NCBI GenBank assembly: GCA_903813345.2
Contig: CAIIXF020000008.1
Location: forward strand, 5,529,341-5,593,340
Length of the DNA: 64,000 nt
From: Owenia fusiformis
Lineage: Eukaryota; Annelida; Polychaeta; Sabellida; Oweniidae
Direction: 5' to 3'
Notes under the pieces: generated by a model
What the model was told of the DNA's origin: nothing
Seen by the model: only the letters and a program-made list of their open reading frames with translations
Databases searched by the model: none
Made by a program: the position numbers and the translations under genes
Shown here: positions 24,122-36,853 of the stretch, in pieces
Position numbering within the stretch: the first letter of the stretch is position 1
Layout: each line of letters begins with the position of its first letter

Positions 24122-24886
24122 CCGTATTCTCTGTAATTACCGCCCACTCTCTAATAAGCGCCCACCCCGCTTCACAAAGTTCAAGAAACATCGAGGAATC
24201 AACAAGAATTGAAGAATATATCAGGAAAAAAATATTTCTCAAAATCCAGGAGCGGGCGATAATAGAGTACTTACCCTAAAACTGCTGTAAACACGACGCG
24301 TTTTGTAATTCTATGCATCCTCTCGATACATATCTATCGATGGGTGCTTCCCACACCATACCATGCTAATATTGTCTCCAAATAGTCCATAATGAATGAA
24401 GGAATTGTTCTTTATCGGCATTCAGAAATTTCAAAAGCTACTGCATGTCAAGGTCGTGAACTTTCTGGTTTCTTTTTAATGTTTCTCGACTTTTACACGA
24501 CTTTTGCACGAATAATGATGATCTCTCATCAAATTAGAAATAATGTATAACTTAAGATCGATATCCAGCAGTCTCTAGTGGAAATATTGAAGGTAATCGG
24601 CGATAATGACAAAGTGGGCGTGCCGGAAATAAATTAGACATAGACGGGTCTTCAACCACTGTCAATATTGTCTAAGCGATCTTTACCGTATTCTCTCCAA
24701 TAACAGCACTTGTCATATTATTATAAAAATATGTTGAAGAAAATGCATTCTTGTCAAGAAAAATTGCCATACATGAAATTCCTCGGGATTTCTGATTTCT
24801 TTCATACATGGGCGCTTATTAGAATGGTCTAAATAATGTATTTTCAATTTTCTAAACGCCCTGGGCGCTAATTACAGAGAATACGG
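24122..24886. mobile_element. TIR element flanked by TA
   Basis: Ends are CCGTATTCTCTGTAATTA and inverted TAATTACAGAGAATACGG, flanked by TA at 24120-24121 and 24887-24888. Subterminal GCGCCCA motifs occur on both sides, and there is an internal partial copy of the terminus (ACCGTATTCTCTCCAATAA near 24686). TA flanks suggest a Tc1/mariner-superfamily MITE; no transposase is seen. Confidence 0.72.
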
Positions 24887-25477
24887 TATGCCACTTGTTC
24901 TGGCAGTTAGATAGTGTTAGTGTTTGTATTTAATAAACATAATACAACTTATATATATATAGTTGTACACTGCTGTTCCAATGGTAACAAAAATGAGAAC
25001 TTAAGGGGAGAAGTAGGAACTATTTTCATTAAGGTCCAAAATTCCGAAAATTCCGAATTCCAAAGCCAAGTTTCAAAATTCCGTTGAGGACCATTAAGGA
25101 ACATTATATAGGCTCAAAGTTATTTAGTGATGTGTCTTATTGCAGTGTGACCACACGTCTTTACTTTGGAACAAGGGCATTTTTACTTGTGTCAGGCATT
25201 GTCAGAATCCAAATATTCACACTTTTGAAGATGTAATAAATCACAATATAGTAACACATGCAGAAAAATCACTGCCCCCCCCCCCCCATCACTGGTTGTA
25301 GGCGAATCACAGGGTTGAATGAAAAATCGGGACATTTTGAATTTAACAAGATAGATATACCTGTAGGTGTCATCTATTACTGAAAATGGGGAGGAACTCT
25401 TAATCGACAGTAAAAACTGCACTGTGTGATTCGACATACTAATCCGATGCTGTTCATTTTTAGTTCACATGGTCAGC
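24887..25477. other. Gene-free stretch
   Basis: Holds a short TA run (24950-24962) and a C homopolymer at 25275-25288. No gene recognised. Confidence 0.3.
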
Positions 25478-26454
25478 TTTTGCAAACACTCACTTGTCCG
25501 TCCGTCCGTCCGTCCGTCTGTCAACAATAGTGGCACGTTTTAAAAACTTCTGTTGATAGGATTCCTGTTTTAAGTTATTTCTGTTCAACATCATGATGTC
25601 TCGCCTATTTTCAAAATGGCCATCACTTTTGTCTCGCGAAATTCACTTTTGACCCATTTCCAAGCTTTACAAATAATTTCAGGTGTCCTACTTTGTAAAA
25701 ATCCATGCCAATGTAAAGGGTAGATATATGAAATAATTTTGTTACCAAAGATCAGTGAAAAATTATATCCATTTTTTATTTTCAGCCATTTTAGTTAACA
25801 TTGATTTGTGTATCTGTCTTGCAAAATCCAATTTCCGTCATTAACAGTGGCACGTTTTAAAACCTCTGTCGATAGGATTCCTGTTTTAAGTTATATTTGT
25901 TCAACATCAATACAGAAAACTCCCCTATGAATTCTGGTTCAAAAGCTCGCCTATTTTCAAAATGGCCGCCATTTTTGTCTCGCAAAATTCACTTTTGACC
26001 CATTTCCTAGCTTTACAAATAATCTCAGGTGTCCTACATTGTAAAAATCCATGTCAATGTAAAGAGTAGATGTATGAAATAATTTTATTACGAAAAATCA
26101 GCGAAAAATTATATCCATTTTTTTATTTTCAGCCATTTTAGTTAACATTGATTTGTCCATCTGTTTCGCAAAATCCACTTTTGGACCATTTACCTTAAAC
26201 CCTCTGTTGATAGGATTCTTGTTTTAAGTTAATTTTGTTCAACATCAATACAAAAAAATCTCCTATGACTCTTAGTTCAAAAGCTTGCCTATTTTCAAAA
26301 TGGTCGCCATTCTTTTTTTTGTGTAATACTATATTTATTGGATTACATTAATAGCTATCAGCAAATACAAAATGTTTTCCATTACACATTATTTAATGTT
26401 ATCACTGGTAAAAAAAAGGGGGGGGTGCAGCATTGGGAGACATAAAATTATTTT

Positions 26455-27343
26455 TTAAAATCTTCTTGAATTAATGAAATATCGATAGAGTTCTTCAAAT
26501 AATAATTTGTTTTCCTTTTCAGAAAGAAATTTATTCCCATTGAGAATAATGCTAATTTTTTCATGATTTGTTGACAAACTAATCGAGGGTTTGTCTATGC
26601 ATATTTCATGAAGCTTGTTTAGTAGATCGTTTCGTTGAACGTCGAGATATGGACAGCTAAGGATAGAATGCATGATTGTTTCATTACCATTTCCGCAGAG
26701 GGGACAACTTGGAGCATCGATCAACCTCATGGAAAATAAATGCGAATTCAGTTGCGTGAGGCCTAATCTAAACCGCGCATGAATTATATTGACTTTGCCG
26801 TCGCCGCAATAATACAGTTTCTGAAACCTTTTATTTTGATTATAAATGTCTCTTTAATTCAAGTTTGAAAAGATTAAAAGTGGTTTTATCTTTTATTGCC
26901 TTTGGAAGATTGTTCCACGTCCTTATGACAGAGGGAATAAAAGAGTTTCGATGAAAATTACTTTTAGTCTTAATTAGCTGGTATTCACTTGCTGATCTTA
27001 AGTCGTAATTTGTTTTGTCATTGACCTTTCCTGGAAGAATGTTTTTATAATGATTGGGAGTTTTCCCATAAATAATTTTTGCGAGTATTAAAATCTTAAA
27101 GTAGCTTCTTCGAAGTTTTAATGTTGACCATCCAAGGTCGTTCATTGTTTTTACATAGCTTGATTTTTCCATTCCCCCAGTGACCACCAAAGATGCTTTG
27201 TATTGTATGTTCTCAAGCATTTGGCTAGCCCTTTCAGAGGTGTTATCATATATTACACAACCATAGTCGATTATTGGTCTAACATAAAGTTTATATATAG
27301 TATCTAAAGTTCGTCTAGGTAGTTTTGTTATTAGTTTTGCCAT
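26455..27343 (-). pseudogene. LINE C-terminal region
   Basis: Two open segments. 27343-26840 has YVRPIIDYGCVIYD and IRTWNNLPKAIK, the thumb and connection region. 26730-26455 has CPLCGNGNETIMHSILSCP, a Cys/His cluster common at LINE C-termini. A frame break separates them. Confidence 0.8.
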
Positions 27344-27351
27344 AAGATTTA

Positions 27352-28200
27352 CTAGTTTTGTGGCTTTAGATGAGAAACGGTCATGGTATGTGTTTTGGAA
27401 GCATTGAATGTTATTAAGTTATCATTAGCCCAGTCTCTAATATTATCAAGGTCAGTCTGGAGCTTTACAGTAGTCCTATCCAGGTCTTCAACAATTTCAA
27501 AAACAAAGGAATCGTCAGCAAACAGATAAAGATTACTCTGAACATGGTCAAGAAGATCATTAATAAAAATAAGAAAAAGGAGCGGTCCAAGAACGAAGCC
27601 TTGTGGTACTCCTGCTCTAACTGGCAAAAAGTCTGAGTGCTTTCCATTGACAACTACTCTTTGCAAACCATTTGTTAAATAACATTTGATCCACTTTAGT
27701 AGACTTCCACCAATTCCAATTTTCCTCAATTTATAAATCAACATCGCGTGCCAAACTTTGTCAAAAGCCTTGCTTATGTCAAGAAAAATTAGCCTCACTT
27801 CTTTACCGTTGTTGAGAGCAAAACTTATTTCATCAACTATGCGAATAAGTTGATTAATTGTAGAGTCAAGTGGTGTAAATCCGGATTGACGAAAAGTTAT
27901 CTTATCCTTGACAAAATTGTATAATCTTTTAAACACTATTTTTTCAAGGACCTTTGATAGAGAACACAACAGGGATACTGGCCGAAAATTGCTTTTAACA
28001 TGTGGATCATTTTTTTTAAAGATTGGGGTGACGTTAGCTTTCTTCCACATAGATGGAAAAATGCCCTTGGCTAGGGATAAATTGAATAAACGCGATATAG
28101 GTTTGCTAATATAATCAGCGCAAAGTTTTAAAAATTTATTAGGAAGCTCGTCCCATCCCCTGGCTTTGGATATATTCAATCTTTTTAATATGTCATGCAC
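27352..28200 (-). pseudogene. LINE reverse transcriptase domain
   Basis: An open run of 282 codons with the fingers/palm motifs NFRPVSLL, FLDISKAFDKVWH, GVPQGFVLGPLLF and the catalytic FADDS (residues about 227-231). The organisation is of the CR1/Jockey-like group. A stop follows ('HLKPQN'), after which the frame resumes in the C-terminal segment. A small remnant upstream (28403-28594, ending PPKNGSLF) bridges to the endonuclease in another frame. Confidence 0.88.
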
Positions 28201-28866
28201 CTCAGTCGGGTCTGTTGTTATTGCATCAAGTGTCCAACATTAATTTCATCATTTGGAAATTGAGCTAGATTCTCATCAACAGTACACATATCAGTGAAAT
28301 ATTTATTTAAAACGGTTGCCTTTTCAGCATCGTCATCGAGGATTATGTCATTTTCAATTAGACTAGGTACCCCTTGATTAATTTTATGACCATATATCTG
28401 TTTTAAAACAGCGAACCATTTTTAGGAGGTGTCAATTTGTCATTTAAAATGTTTGATACTTTTTCATAATACTCAATTTTACATCGTTTAACCAAGTTTA
28501 CCAATCTATTTCTATGAAGCTTGTATATGTCCCAATCTATCAATCTCCCCGTTTCGTGGGCCATTTTAAACGCTCTGTTTTTAATTCTACTCAATTTCCT
28601 AATGTATCCATTTATCTACGGTTTATCGTTAGGTCTCACAGTGGCTACTTTATTGGGTATACAATCTTGCATAGTAGATTTCAGAAAGTCCGTAATCATT
28701 GAACACGTATCTTCGATATCATCAAAAGTAAAGAAAACATCCCATGGTGCAGAAGTTAGACTCATTCAGTTTGTTATAGTTGACATTTGAAAAATCCCAG
28801 ATTTTCCTTAAGAATGTTGATTTCTTGGGTATTGAAGTCAAAATATCTGTTAATATTGTTCTATGG

Positions 28867-29500
28867 TCACCTTCTGTACGATGGTTTACAAGTGTACGAG
28901 ATACGCGGGCATTTTCTGAAATATGTTAAGATTAGATCACGTAAATAATTCAGACAAGTTGGTTCTTTTATCAGCTGGGCCATATTAAATGTTTTAACAA
29001 AATTGCTAAACTCGTTATCAAAAATCGTATTTATATGCCCCAGAACCCATTCATTTGACCCACAGTTAAAATCCCCAAGAATCCAGATTCCAAAGATGTT
29101 TTCATTATTTACGACGTTCAAACTTTGCTCGAGTCTCGTTGAAAAAATTTCCATTTGATCTCGATTTTGTCCGGGTGGCCTATAGCACGACGCTACTAAA
29201 ATTTTAAAATGCCTAACTCTTATTTCAACCCATACTAATTCAATGTCAGGTGGTTCTAAGTCTTGCCTTCGTCTACAAAATAAATGGTCAGATACATAAA
29301 TACAGACTCCCCCACCGTGACGCGTGCGATCTCGTCTAAAAGGCGCATGAAAATCAGAAAAGGTTATCTCATTATCTGGTATTTGGTTAGATAATTTCGT
29401 TTCAGAGAGACACAAAATGTCTATGTTGTTTTCTTCTATAAACAACTGAAGATCGGCAAATTTAACCTCGTGAGTATCCTCAATAGGTTTTATGCTATTA
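28867..29500 (-). pseudogene. LINE AP-endonuclease domain
   Basis: The frame shows LSETKL, GGGVCIYV, SCYRPP and GDFN, the ordered motifs of LINE apurinic/apyrimidinic endonucleases, which nick the target to start reverse transcription. It loses frame before the reverse transcriptase, so it cannot make an intact ORF2. Confidence 0.85.
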
Positions 29501-30060
29501 ATGTTACTGTGCCATTCTTGTTTCGCGAAATTCACTTTTTGCACATTTCCTAGCTTTACAAATAATTTCAGCTGTCCTGCATTGTAAAAGCCATGTCACT
29601 GTAAAGAGTAGTTGTATGAAATAATTTTGTTACAAAAAATCGGCAAAATATTATATCCGTTTTTTTATTTTCAGCCATTTTAGTTAACATTGATTTGTCC
29701 ATCTGTCTCACGAAATCCTCTTTTGGACCATTTGCTTAAAACCTCTGTTGATAGGATTCCAGTTTCAAGTTATTTTTGTTCAACATCAATACAAAAAACT
29801 CCCCTATGACTCCTGGTTCAAAAGCTTGCCTGATTTCAAAATGGTCGCCATTTTTGTCTCACGAAATTCAATTTTGGCCCATTTCCTAGCTTTACAAATA
29901 ATTTCAGATGTCTTGCATTGCAAAAAGCCATGTCACTGTAAAGAGTAGTTGTATGAAATAATTTTGTTTCAAATAATTGGCAAAAAATTATATCAGTTTT
30001 TTGTTAGCAATTTTACTTAACATTGATTTGTCCATCTGTCTCTCAGTCAGTCCAAAATAG

Positions 30061-31071
30061 TGGCAAGTGGCTTGAAGTAATTTTGAAATAATAATCAATC
30101 CCACTCTCTGAAAAATTGTGGATTAGAACCCACCTTGTCACTTTTTTTATTTTTCTAAAGAGAGGGTCTTGTTTTTCTCAATTTAAATGTCTCAAAAGTT
30201 TCCTCTACACTATATTAATAACTTCTGAAAAGGGGATGGGTATTGTAATGTATTGTATTTGAAACTAAAGTCAATTGACATATTTAGTGGGTGTATGTTA
30301 TGTGATGATGCAATTATAATTATTAGTCTAGGGATATAAATAAACTAAGTATTTGTCATCCTTTATGGATGAGCATAAATGGACTAAGTATTTGTCATCC
30401 TTTATTTAATTGTTGATTTATTTTTTTATTGCAATAATTTGAGAAACGAAGATGGTTTTCTAGAAAGAGGACTGCGGGGTTACAAACATAGGGAGTCAGC
30501 ATGAACACCCTGTAGAGAATAATAAAACATAACATCTAATTAAAATATAAAAACATAACCATCAATTTCTAAGTTAAACATTACATTCTGATAAATCTAA
30601 AAATCACCTAAGATCTTCAAAGCAACTTGCAATTATCAATGCAAAGTATTATGGGCATATAATTATTTATTAAACAGATATTTACAGTGCCTCATTTTAG
30701 GGTTCCATCCCGGTTTTTTCTACAAACCCAAACTTGACTGGAAGCATCAAGCCAAAAATGGGTAAAAATATTAGTTTCAGTAAGTATAAGATATAAAGTA
30801 GTATATCAACCAGGTCCCTATGCCATACTGGCGATATTATACAAATGTTGTGCCCCTGGTCACTACAGTATTAATATACAATTTAAATTGTACCATATGC
30901 AAAGGCCACACAATTAAACCATTCATACATGTATCAAAATATGAGATTCAAAACTTTTTTTTAATTTAAGAAGTTGTTTTTAAGGTATATCTTTGTTTGA
31001 AAAATTGTTGTTTTTTTGTATAGGGTTCAAAAGTTAAGTCCATCCAAGTTCAAAGGTGATGGTGCAGTCTC
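30061..31071. other. 3' flank of methyltransferase copy B
   Basis: 30245-30415 and 30772-31030 match 53519-53680 and 53680-53960 of copy D. The region 30420-30770 is an insertion relative to D. A stretch at 30120-30240 recurs inverted at 21180-21310. No gene. Confidence 0.6.
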
Positions 31072-31250
31072 CTAGAGTATTTTGAATACTTGTAACATAC
31101 CATCCACACCATTATAGTAATTTTTTGTCACTTTCTCTTTGATCAAACGCCAAATATTTTCTTCCTCATAGGACTTGATGAAGTTACTGAGGCCAAGATA
31201 GTTTGGGTGTTTTAGAATGCTTTTTCGGTGAATGTTGCCGATCAGGCCAC
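31072..31250 (-). CDS. METTL27: METTL27-like copy B, exon 4 (C-terminus)
   Basis: CAG acceptor (31253-31251), 179 nt, stop TAG at 31074-31072. Its first two bases complete the Gly split with exon 3, giving SGGLIGNIHRKSILKHPNYL and on to DGMLQVFKIL. The 'VKSGGLI' junction matches the 'VKPGGLI' of METTL27 proteins. It is intact and one of the reasons this copy may be functional. Confidence 0.85.
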
Positions 31251-31385
31251 CTGAAATAAATATTTTGTCTAATTAAAATGCAGTTTACAACTTGACAATG
31301 ACATGTTTCTGAGACAGAACTTTCATGAATTTTGATGAACAGTTATTTTTTTTCAATTTAAAATCAAAATGTATTCAAAATATAC

Positions 31386-31617
31386 CTGACTTAACTATCC
31401 TAGTCAGTTCCAAATAGCTATCAGTTTGGAGATGTTCTGGAAAGAATGCTCCGCTCATAACAACAGCATCGTATGTGTTGCTCCCTATGGGTAGGACTGC
31501 GCCGTCTCCAACTTTTGAACATATAAGCTCTCTGTATATATTCTTTTCCTTTGCCTTATCTAGCATTTGCTGACAACAATCCAAAGCATCAATGTTGAAG
31601 CAACCATTCAGTTGTAA
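31386..31617 (-). CDS. METTL27: METTL27-like copy B, exon 3
   Basis: Splice signals and length (232 nt) are identical to copies A, C and D. It encodes the post-I acidic motif (IDALDCCQQML) and YDAVVMSGAFFPEH. It is open throughout. The only visible differences from copy A are GDGAVLPIGSN versus GDGTVLPIESN. Confidence 0.88.
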
Positions 31618-32637
31618 CTGAAAAAATATCAATAGCATACATTTTGTATTTTGGATCATTTACAGTCCTTTCATTAGACATAGCTATGATTGAAAATTAA
31701 TAGCCCCACAACAATGTATTTTATGATGAAAACTTAGTTTTTCATTTTCAACTAAAGTGATAAATATTATTCACAAGATATATCTTTCACATGTAATTTG
31801 TATTTTTTAGCCTGAGCCCTATAGGCTGTGAATGATCTCAAATGTTTTATTGTCTTGATGATTTGTGCCTTTGAAACTCCTAAATGGTCAACCAAATGCT
31901 TAAATTGGTGCAAGTTATTATAAATCTCCAATATCTGTCTTTTATTCTTTCCAAATGATGGGTAGAAATATCACAAGTGACATACAGATTCATGAATATT
32001 TTGGTTGTTGGGATTTGCTGCTACTCCAAGGAGTTGCTCATTTACTTGATTGATGAAATCAAAAAATCTGTGAACTTGTAAAAAAAAGAAGGCAAAATTA
32101 TCTTTCATTGGTTGTCAAATCCACTACCCATTAATGCCTCTAAATGAAAGGGCTGAACTATGGATAGTGAGACTAAGATTGCTGCTGAGACTCAAAATAT
32201 GTACTCAGATCTAGGGATTTTTTTCTCTAAAAATGGACCCACATCTAGGGTTTTTCTTTCAAAAATAGACCCACTTCAATGTAATTTTTAAAAAATAAGA
32301 CCCACTTCCGGCTATTTTTTAAAAAAACAGTACCTAGTTTTAGGATTTTTCAAAAAGTAGACCCATTTCTAGGGATTTTTTCATCAACATGGGTTCCATA
32401 TCTAGGGATTTTTCTTCAAAATGGGACCCACATCTAAGGATTTTTCGGCGAAAAGGTGACCCACTTTAGCGGCACCTCCCCATATAGCCAATATATGGGA
32501 GTACCCCCCCCAGGTCACCTCAATTAAGTCAAATAAAATTCTAAGTAAATGCACTCTTTCTTGTATTGAACTTTTTCCATAATTTATTGAACCTGTGTGT
32601 TATTATAAATCAATCATATTTCAGTTGGTATATTTAC

Positions 32638-32760
32638 CTCTCTTCCAAGTATCCCAGTGCCAGCTGCCACATCCAGAATCTTCCAGTCACACTTCATCCC
32701 AACTTCAAATAACTCTTTAAGTAGATCTTTTGGACCATTATAATTCAAGCTCGCTGTCAT
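32638..32760 (-). CDS. METTL27: METTL27-like copy B, exon 2 (SAM motif I)
   Basis: 41 codons with ILDVAAGTG, acceptor TTTTTAG|ATG and donor GAG|GTAAAT. Begins MTASLNYNGPKDLL. The phase-0 edges match exon 1, which in this copy lies 10 kb upstream. Confidence 0.88.
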
Positions 32761-32830
32761 CTAAAAAAATATGTCTGCTATTGTAATAAAAATGTTAACA
32801 TGTAACATGTGACTATTGAAAAGGATTACT

Positions 32831-32963
32831 CAAAGCAGGTAGAGGACAGGGAGGGCATGTTGTCCATGTAGGTAATTGTTGGACATATGACTGCATACAC
32901 TAGCTGAGTGTCCGACAATGACCTACATGGACGACATTGCCTCCCTGTCCTCTACCTGCTTTG
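32831..32963. repeat. Near-perfect hairpin in intron 1 of copy B
   Basis: CAAAGCAGGTAGAGGACAGG at the left is exactly inverted at the right (CCTGTCCTCTACCTGCTTTG). The arms are about 55 bp with a few mismatches around a loop of roughly 20 bases. It could be a tiny foldback MITE. RNA from either strand would form a long stem. Confidence 0.75.
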
Positions 32964-33004
32964 ATTAATCATTACCTCCCTTTACTCTAATTGATTTACT
33001 CTGA

Positions 33005-34350
33005 TTTACTTCACTAAAGTACACTGGTTTATCCACTCAATTAAGCTTGTTACCGAAACGAACCTCGGTGACCTCTAAGGTACGATTTTTCTTTGTTCCT
33101 TATTTCATTTGTTGTGGGGAGAATTTTCACAACATTTTTATCACAAACGTGTGTCAGTATCATATGTTTAAGGTGGGCTAAAGTGCTGCTTATTTTCTCC
33201 TGAAGGCACTCAGTAAAATTACGATTTCTCTGCATCCTGATGTCCAATCAACATCATTCCAGTATCTATGTGTTCCTGACACGTTTGGGCATCTGGAAAT
33301 GACAATGTCTACCCAATGTTTGCACGTTAAATTGACATAATTCATGACTGAAATCGGGAAGACAAATATATGTGATATTCTTTCAGAATTGTTTATAATA
33401 ACTATTTACAAAAATGTTTCCAAGACACAAATCCATTTAGGTAAGGTTTGATTTCAAATCCAAAAGCCCCAATAAGACAATACAGACCCAGATAAAACCC
33501 AGAAGACTGCAGATTTCATGTAGTGATTTACGTTCATGTAAACAAGTAAAGTACATATAATCCCCATATGAAACACTGGCCTACGTGACAATGTAATAAC
33601 ATTTTCAAACTGAAATATAGAAAACTCTCAACATAACATTTGCTTCTATGTCCTGTATGCCCCTCTACCTGCTTAATAAGGCAATGTTTCTTCAAGTAAA
33701 ACTTTAGCCAAGTAGATTAGAGTCTCTGGAACACTTTTGTAAATAGTTTTCACAAGCAATTTAGTTTGTGAGTCTCAAATTTGTCTTCCCAATTTCAGTC
33801 ATGAATTACATCGATTTCGCGTGCAAACATTGGGTAGACGCTGTTATTCCTGGATGCCCAAATGTGTCAGGAACATATAGATACTTGAATGATCTTGATT
33901 GAACATCAGGTTGCAGAGAAATCGTAATTTTACTGAGTGGCTTCACGAAAAAATAAAAAGGCTCTACGCCTCGTTAAGAAAATGTATATGTTAGCGAACA
34001 AATAGTTCAAGAGACAACAGAATTGTCAATTTAATACCTCACTTAAGTATGTAAACGGAATTGGTAAGAAATGCAGATCTTAACCATTTTTTGAAGTTCT
34101 GTTCATGTAACTTAAGTGAGGTATTAAATCCACGATTCAGTGGTCTTCTGAACTATTTGTGTGCAAACATGTACATTTTCTTAAACATATGATACTGACA
34201 CATGCTTGTTATAAAAGTGTCATGGGAATTTTGCCTACAATGCACGGAATAAGGAAAAAAATTGTACCTTCGAGGTTCCAACATTTTGTTACTGGAACAG
34301 TTTGTTTTGGTAACCAGAGTAATCTAGTGGATACCAGTGAAATAATTGTA
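33005..34350. mobile_element. Foldback repeat in intron 1 of copy B
   Basis: Same foldback as 11659-13190. The left arm is split by the TTAA element at 33174-33973, and the right arm is about 34125-34350. The open frame at 34159-34371 in the right arm recurs in copy D at 56306-56488 and is a by-product of the repeat. Confidence 0.7.
33174..33973. mobile_element. TTAA-target TIR element (family T1, copy 2)
   Basis: TTAA at 33170-33173 and 33974-33977; empty site in copy D (ATGTTTAAGAAAATG near 55794). The arms match the element at 7344-9778 but in reverse orientation (GGTGGGCTAAA on the left, CGAGGCGTAGAGCC inverted on the right). At 800 bp it lacks the iteron arrays, so it is an internally deleted relative. 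Confidence 0.82.
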
Positions 34351-35009
34351 AGTAAATCTTTAGTAATTTGAAATAATTCATCATTTAATTTAGTTTTAAG
34401 CACATGTACTTCATACCATTGCCTACATGAAGTAAATCGCAGTTATATATTTAATTCTATTAATTTCCTTCACTTGCATAGAAAATGCAATAATTGTAAA
34501 ACTTGTGTGAATTCATGTTTAAATGTGTACAAGTAAATCCAATCCTACTTCCCAGAGTGATCAGAGGAGACACTGCTTACTGAGATTCTTACAACTATGG
34601 ACTTTTAAAATAGTTTAATTACATACATTAAAGGCCCTGTGTGGAGTTTGAATATATGTTTTATCATTGAATTACTCATTTTTATGACTTTAAAAGTTGT
34701 TTTAGAAATTTTTGAAAAATTGGCAGCTTTTCATTTCTCAAATATTCAAGTTTTCTGCCATTTTTCAAATAAAAGTTGAAATTTTTTAATTATCAAATAT
34801 TATTGCACACAATGCAAAACACATTATCTTTTTAACAACAATGCATAGATTAAATAACAGACACTTAACATTTCAAAAATATAAAATGTCATATTTAATT
34901 TGCCACTTTATTGTTTTACCATATTAAAAATATTTTGCAACCAAAGTGACATTATCATGACATCACTCAGGTGGCAAAAACCTTTATAAATCTAAATCTT
35001 TTCTAAATA
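34351..35009. other. Intron 1 sequence of copy B
   Basis: Collinear with 13200-14000 (copy A) and 56490-57110 (copy D). No gene. Confidence 0.65.
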
Positions 35010-35986
35010 TGTTTTTTTATTTTTTTATTTATTTCATTAAAACATAATAACATTTGTACATATTCGTGGTCATGACACCTACATAGGTATATAATTGCCC
35101 ACATTTAAAATCATTAATCTAAAATTTTCAAGTGCTGGAAAGTGGTAAACCATAATTTGTCTCATGAATTAAAAGCATTGGTAAAAAATAATGTACAATA
35201 AAGAGGATGGAATCACCTTACGTTTGCTGAACATCAAAATCAGTATTTTGAAAATTTGTCATCTTTAAAAAGGCTTTTTAGTTTATAAATATTATTTGTA
35301 AGTTTAATAGTATTAGGAACTTTGTTCCAGATGATTTCACCTTGTACTTTAATACTGTATCTTAAATAATTGGTTTTGAATTTTGTTACATGAACTTGTT
35401 CATTCTGTCAAGTGTAGTGTTGATGAACACTATTGTTTTTGTCAAAGAAGTCTGTAAAAATGTCACTTGTTAATACATTCGTAAGTTAGTTGAACTCGTA
35501 GTTTTGCCTGCATTTCCCCAAGCACATACTGTATACAGTATTGAATTTGAGACTATATAAGAGAATAGTAAATTGATAGAAGCGTTTTTATATTTAGTTT
35601 ATGTCTACTTTTAAATAGCATCCCGATGATTTTTGATATTTTAAGTGATATTTTTTTGATCTATGTCTATGTCAATAATCTGCAAAAGGCTAATAAGCCC
35701 ATATAAAGCAGATATATCATTTAACAGTGATAGAATTTGAATAGAATATAATTTAAAACCTTAACATTTAAAAATAGATCTATGGTTTGCAACTCATTAA
35801 AATGGAAAGGAACTTTCCTGGTTGGCCCCTGTATTCCCTAGGAAGTTCCTTTATGTTGAAATACCCTGGGGTGACTGTCAGGCTACCGCGTTGACATCAC
35901 CCCTCTTTACCAGTAGTGCAGGCTTGTTGCTGTGCACTGGGGATCTTTCACATTAAAACATAGATCTATATTAAAAATACACCTAT

Positions 35987-36853
35987 CTAATTGCAGTTAT
36001 TGACATAGGCATAGTATGATGATTTAAAACTACTTAGACTGTCACAGTCTAAGATGTCACCAGGTAGAGTGTTCCATTTAGCTATTGTCCTAAGGAAATA
36101 GCTAAATTTGTATACATCCGTTCTAGTTGATGGTTGTATGAACTTAGAAGGATGATACAGCCTAGTGTTGGTATTGATCTGTTGGCGGAAGTATGGAGGC
36201 ACGTCGATGGCTGCTAGGTTTTGCTTTCCTTTGTAAAAAAGGAAAACTCTAGCAGCCTCTCGGCGCTCCTTCCGTGGCTCCCACTGTAGGTCTTGAAGAG
36301 CTTTGGTGACGCAGCCTGGTTCCCTTGAGTGACATTTGGTTACAAACCTTGCTGCTCTTCTCTGTACCTGTTCCAACATATCAATATCTTTTTGTCAGTA
36401 TGGATCCCATGCCGAACTGGCATACTCTAAATTAGGCCGGACAAGTGACTTATACGCCTGAGCCTTCACTTTTTCAGGGCATTGATGGAGGTTGCGCCTG
36501 ACAAATCCAAGCATCTTATTGGCTTTGGATACAATAGTTTGAATATGTGTAGTCCAGAGTAAGTTGTTTGTGATGTCAATACCTAGGTATGGAATGTGTG
36601 TTACCGACTTAAGATTTTCCCCTAGCATGGTGTAATTGTGAATGATAGGGGATTTACCTTTGTGAATATTTAGCACATAGCATTTTGATGGATGGAATTT
36701 CATTTGCCATGTTGATGCCCAGGAGACCAGTTTATCTAGATTCTCCTGTAGTGTTAATGCATCTTGCTTGCTTTCGACTGTCATGAATAAAAGGCTGTCG
36801 TCAACAAATAGTTTAAGACTACATGTAGCTGAGGATGATAGGTTGTTGCCCAT
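35987..36853 (-). pseudogene. LINE family Y reverse transcriptase, 3' part
   Basis: Two open segments joined across a stop at about 36395. The first (36853-36395) starts in the palm: upstream, GVPQGTVLGPLCFLVYIND is readable across a frameshift near 36925. It then reads FVDDSLLFMTVESKQ, with FVDD in place of the usual YADD/FADD, and LGIDITNNLLWTTHI. The second (36379-35987) ends IAKWNTLPGDILDC...YVNNCN with a natural stop. It is interrupted upstream by the 2.85-kb TIR element. Confidence 0.82.

Larger units (their letters stand above)
26315..29510 (-). mobile_element. 5'-truncated non-LTR retrotransposon (LINE) with target duplication
   Basis: Flanked by GCCATTCTT at 26306-26314 and 29511-29519, with the T-rich (A-rich on the sense strand) 3' tail next to the left copy. 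Target-primed reverse transcription leaves this structure. The encoded order on the minus strand is AP endonuclease (29500-28870), reverse transcriptase (28200-27352), then a C-terminal region (27343-26455). The 5' part is missing because the element begins inside the endonuclease start ('NINSIK'). Confidence 0.88.
25478..30060. repeat. Helitron-like array (about 320-bp units) split by a LINE
   Basis: A CCGT microsatellite (25497-25521) is followed by units anchored on GATAGGATTC at 25555, 25871, 26209 and 29750. Each contains 'ttcaaaatggccgccatttt' and 'ctagctttacaaataat'. The LINE at 26315-29510 interrupts a unit. The layout (head, microsatellite, array) matches the other Helitron-type elements here, but the termini were not resolved. 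Confidence 0.65.
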
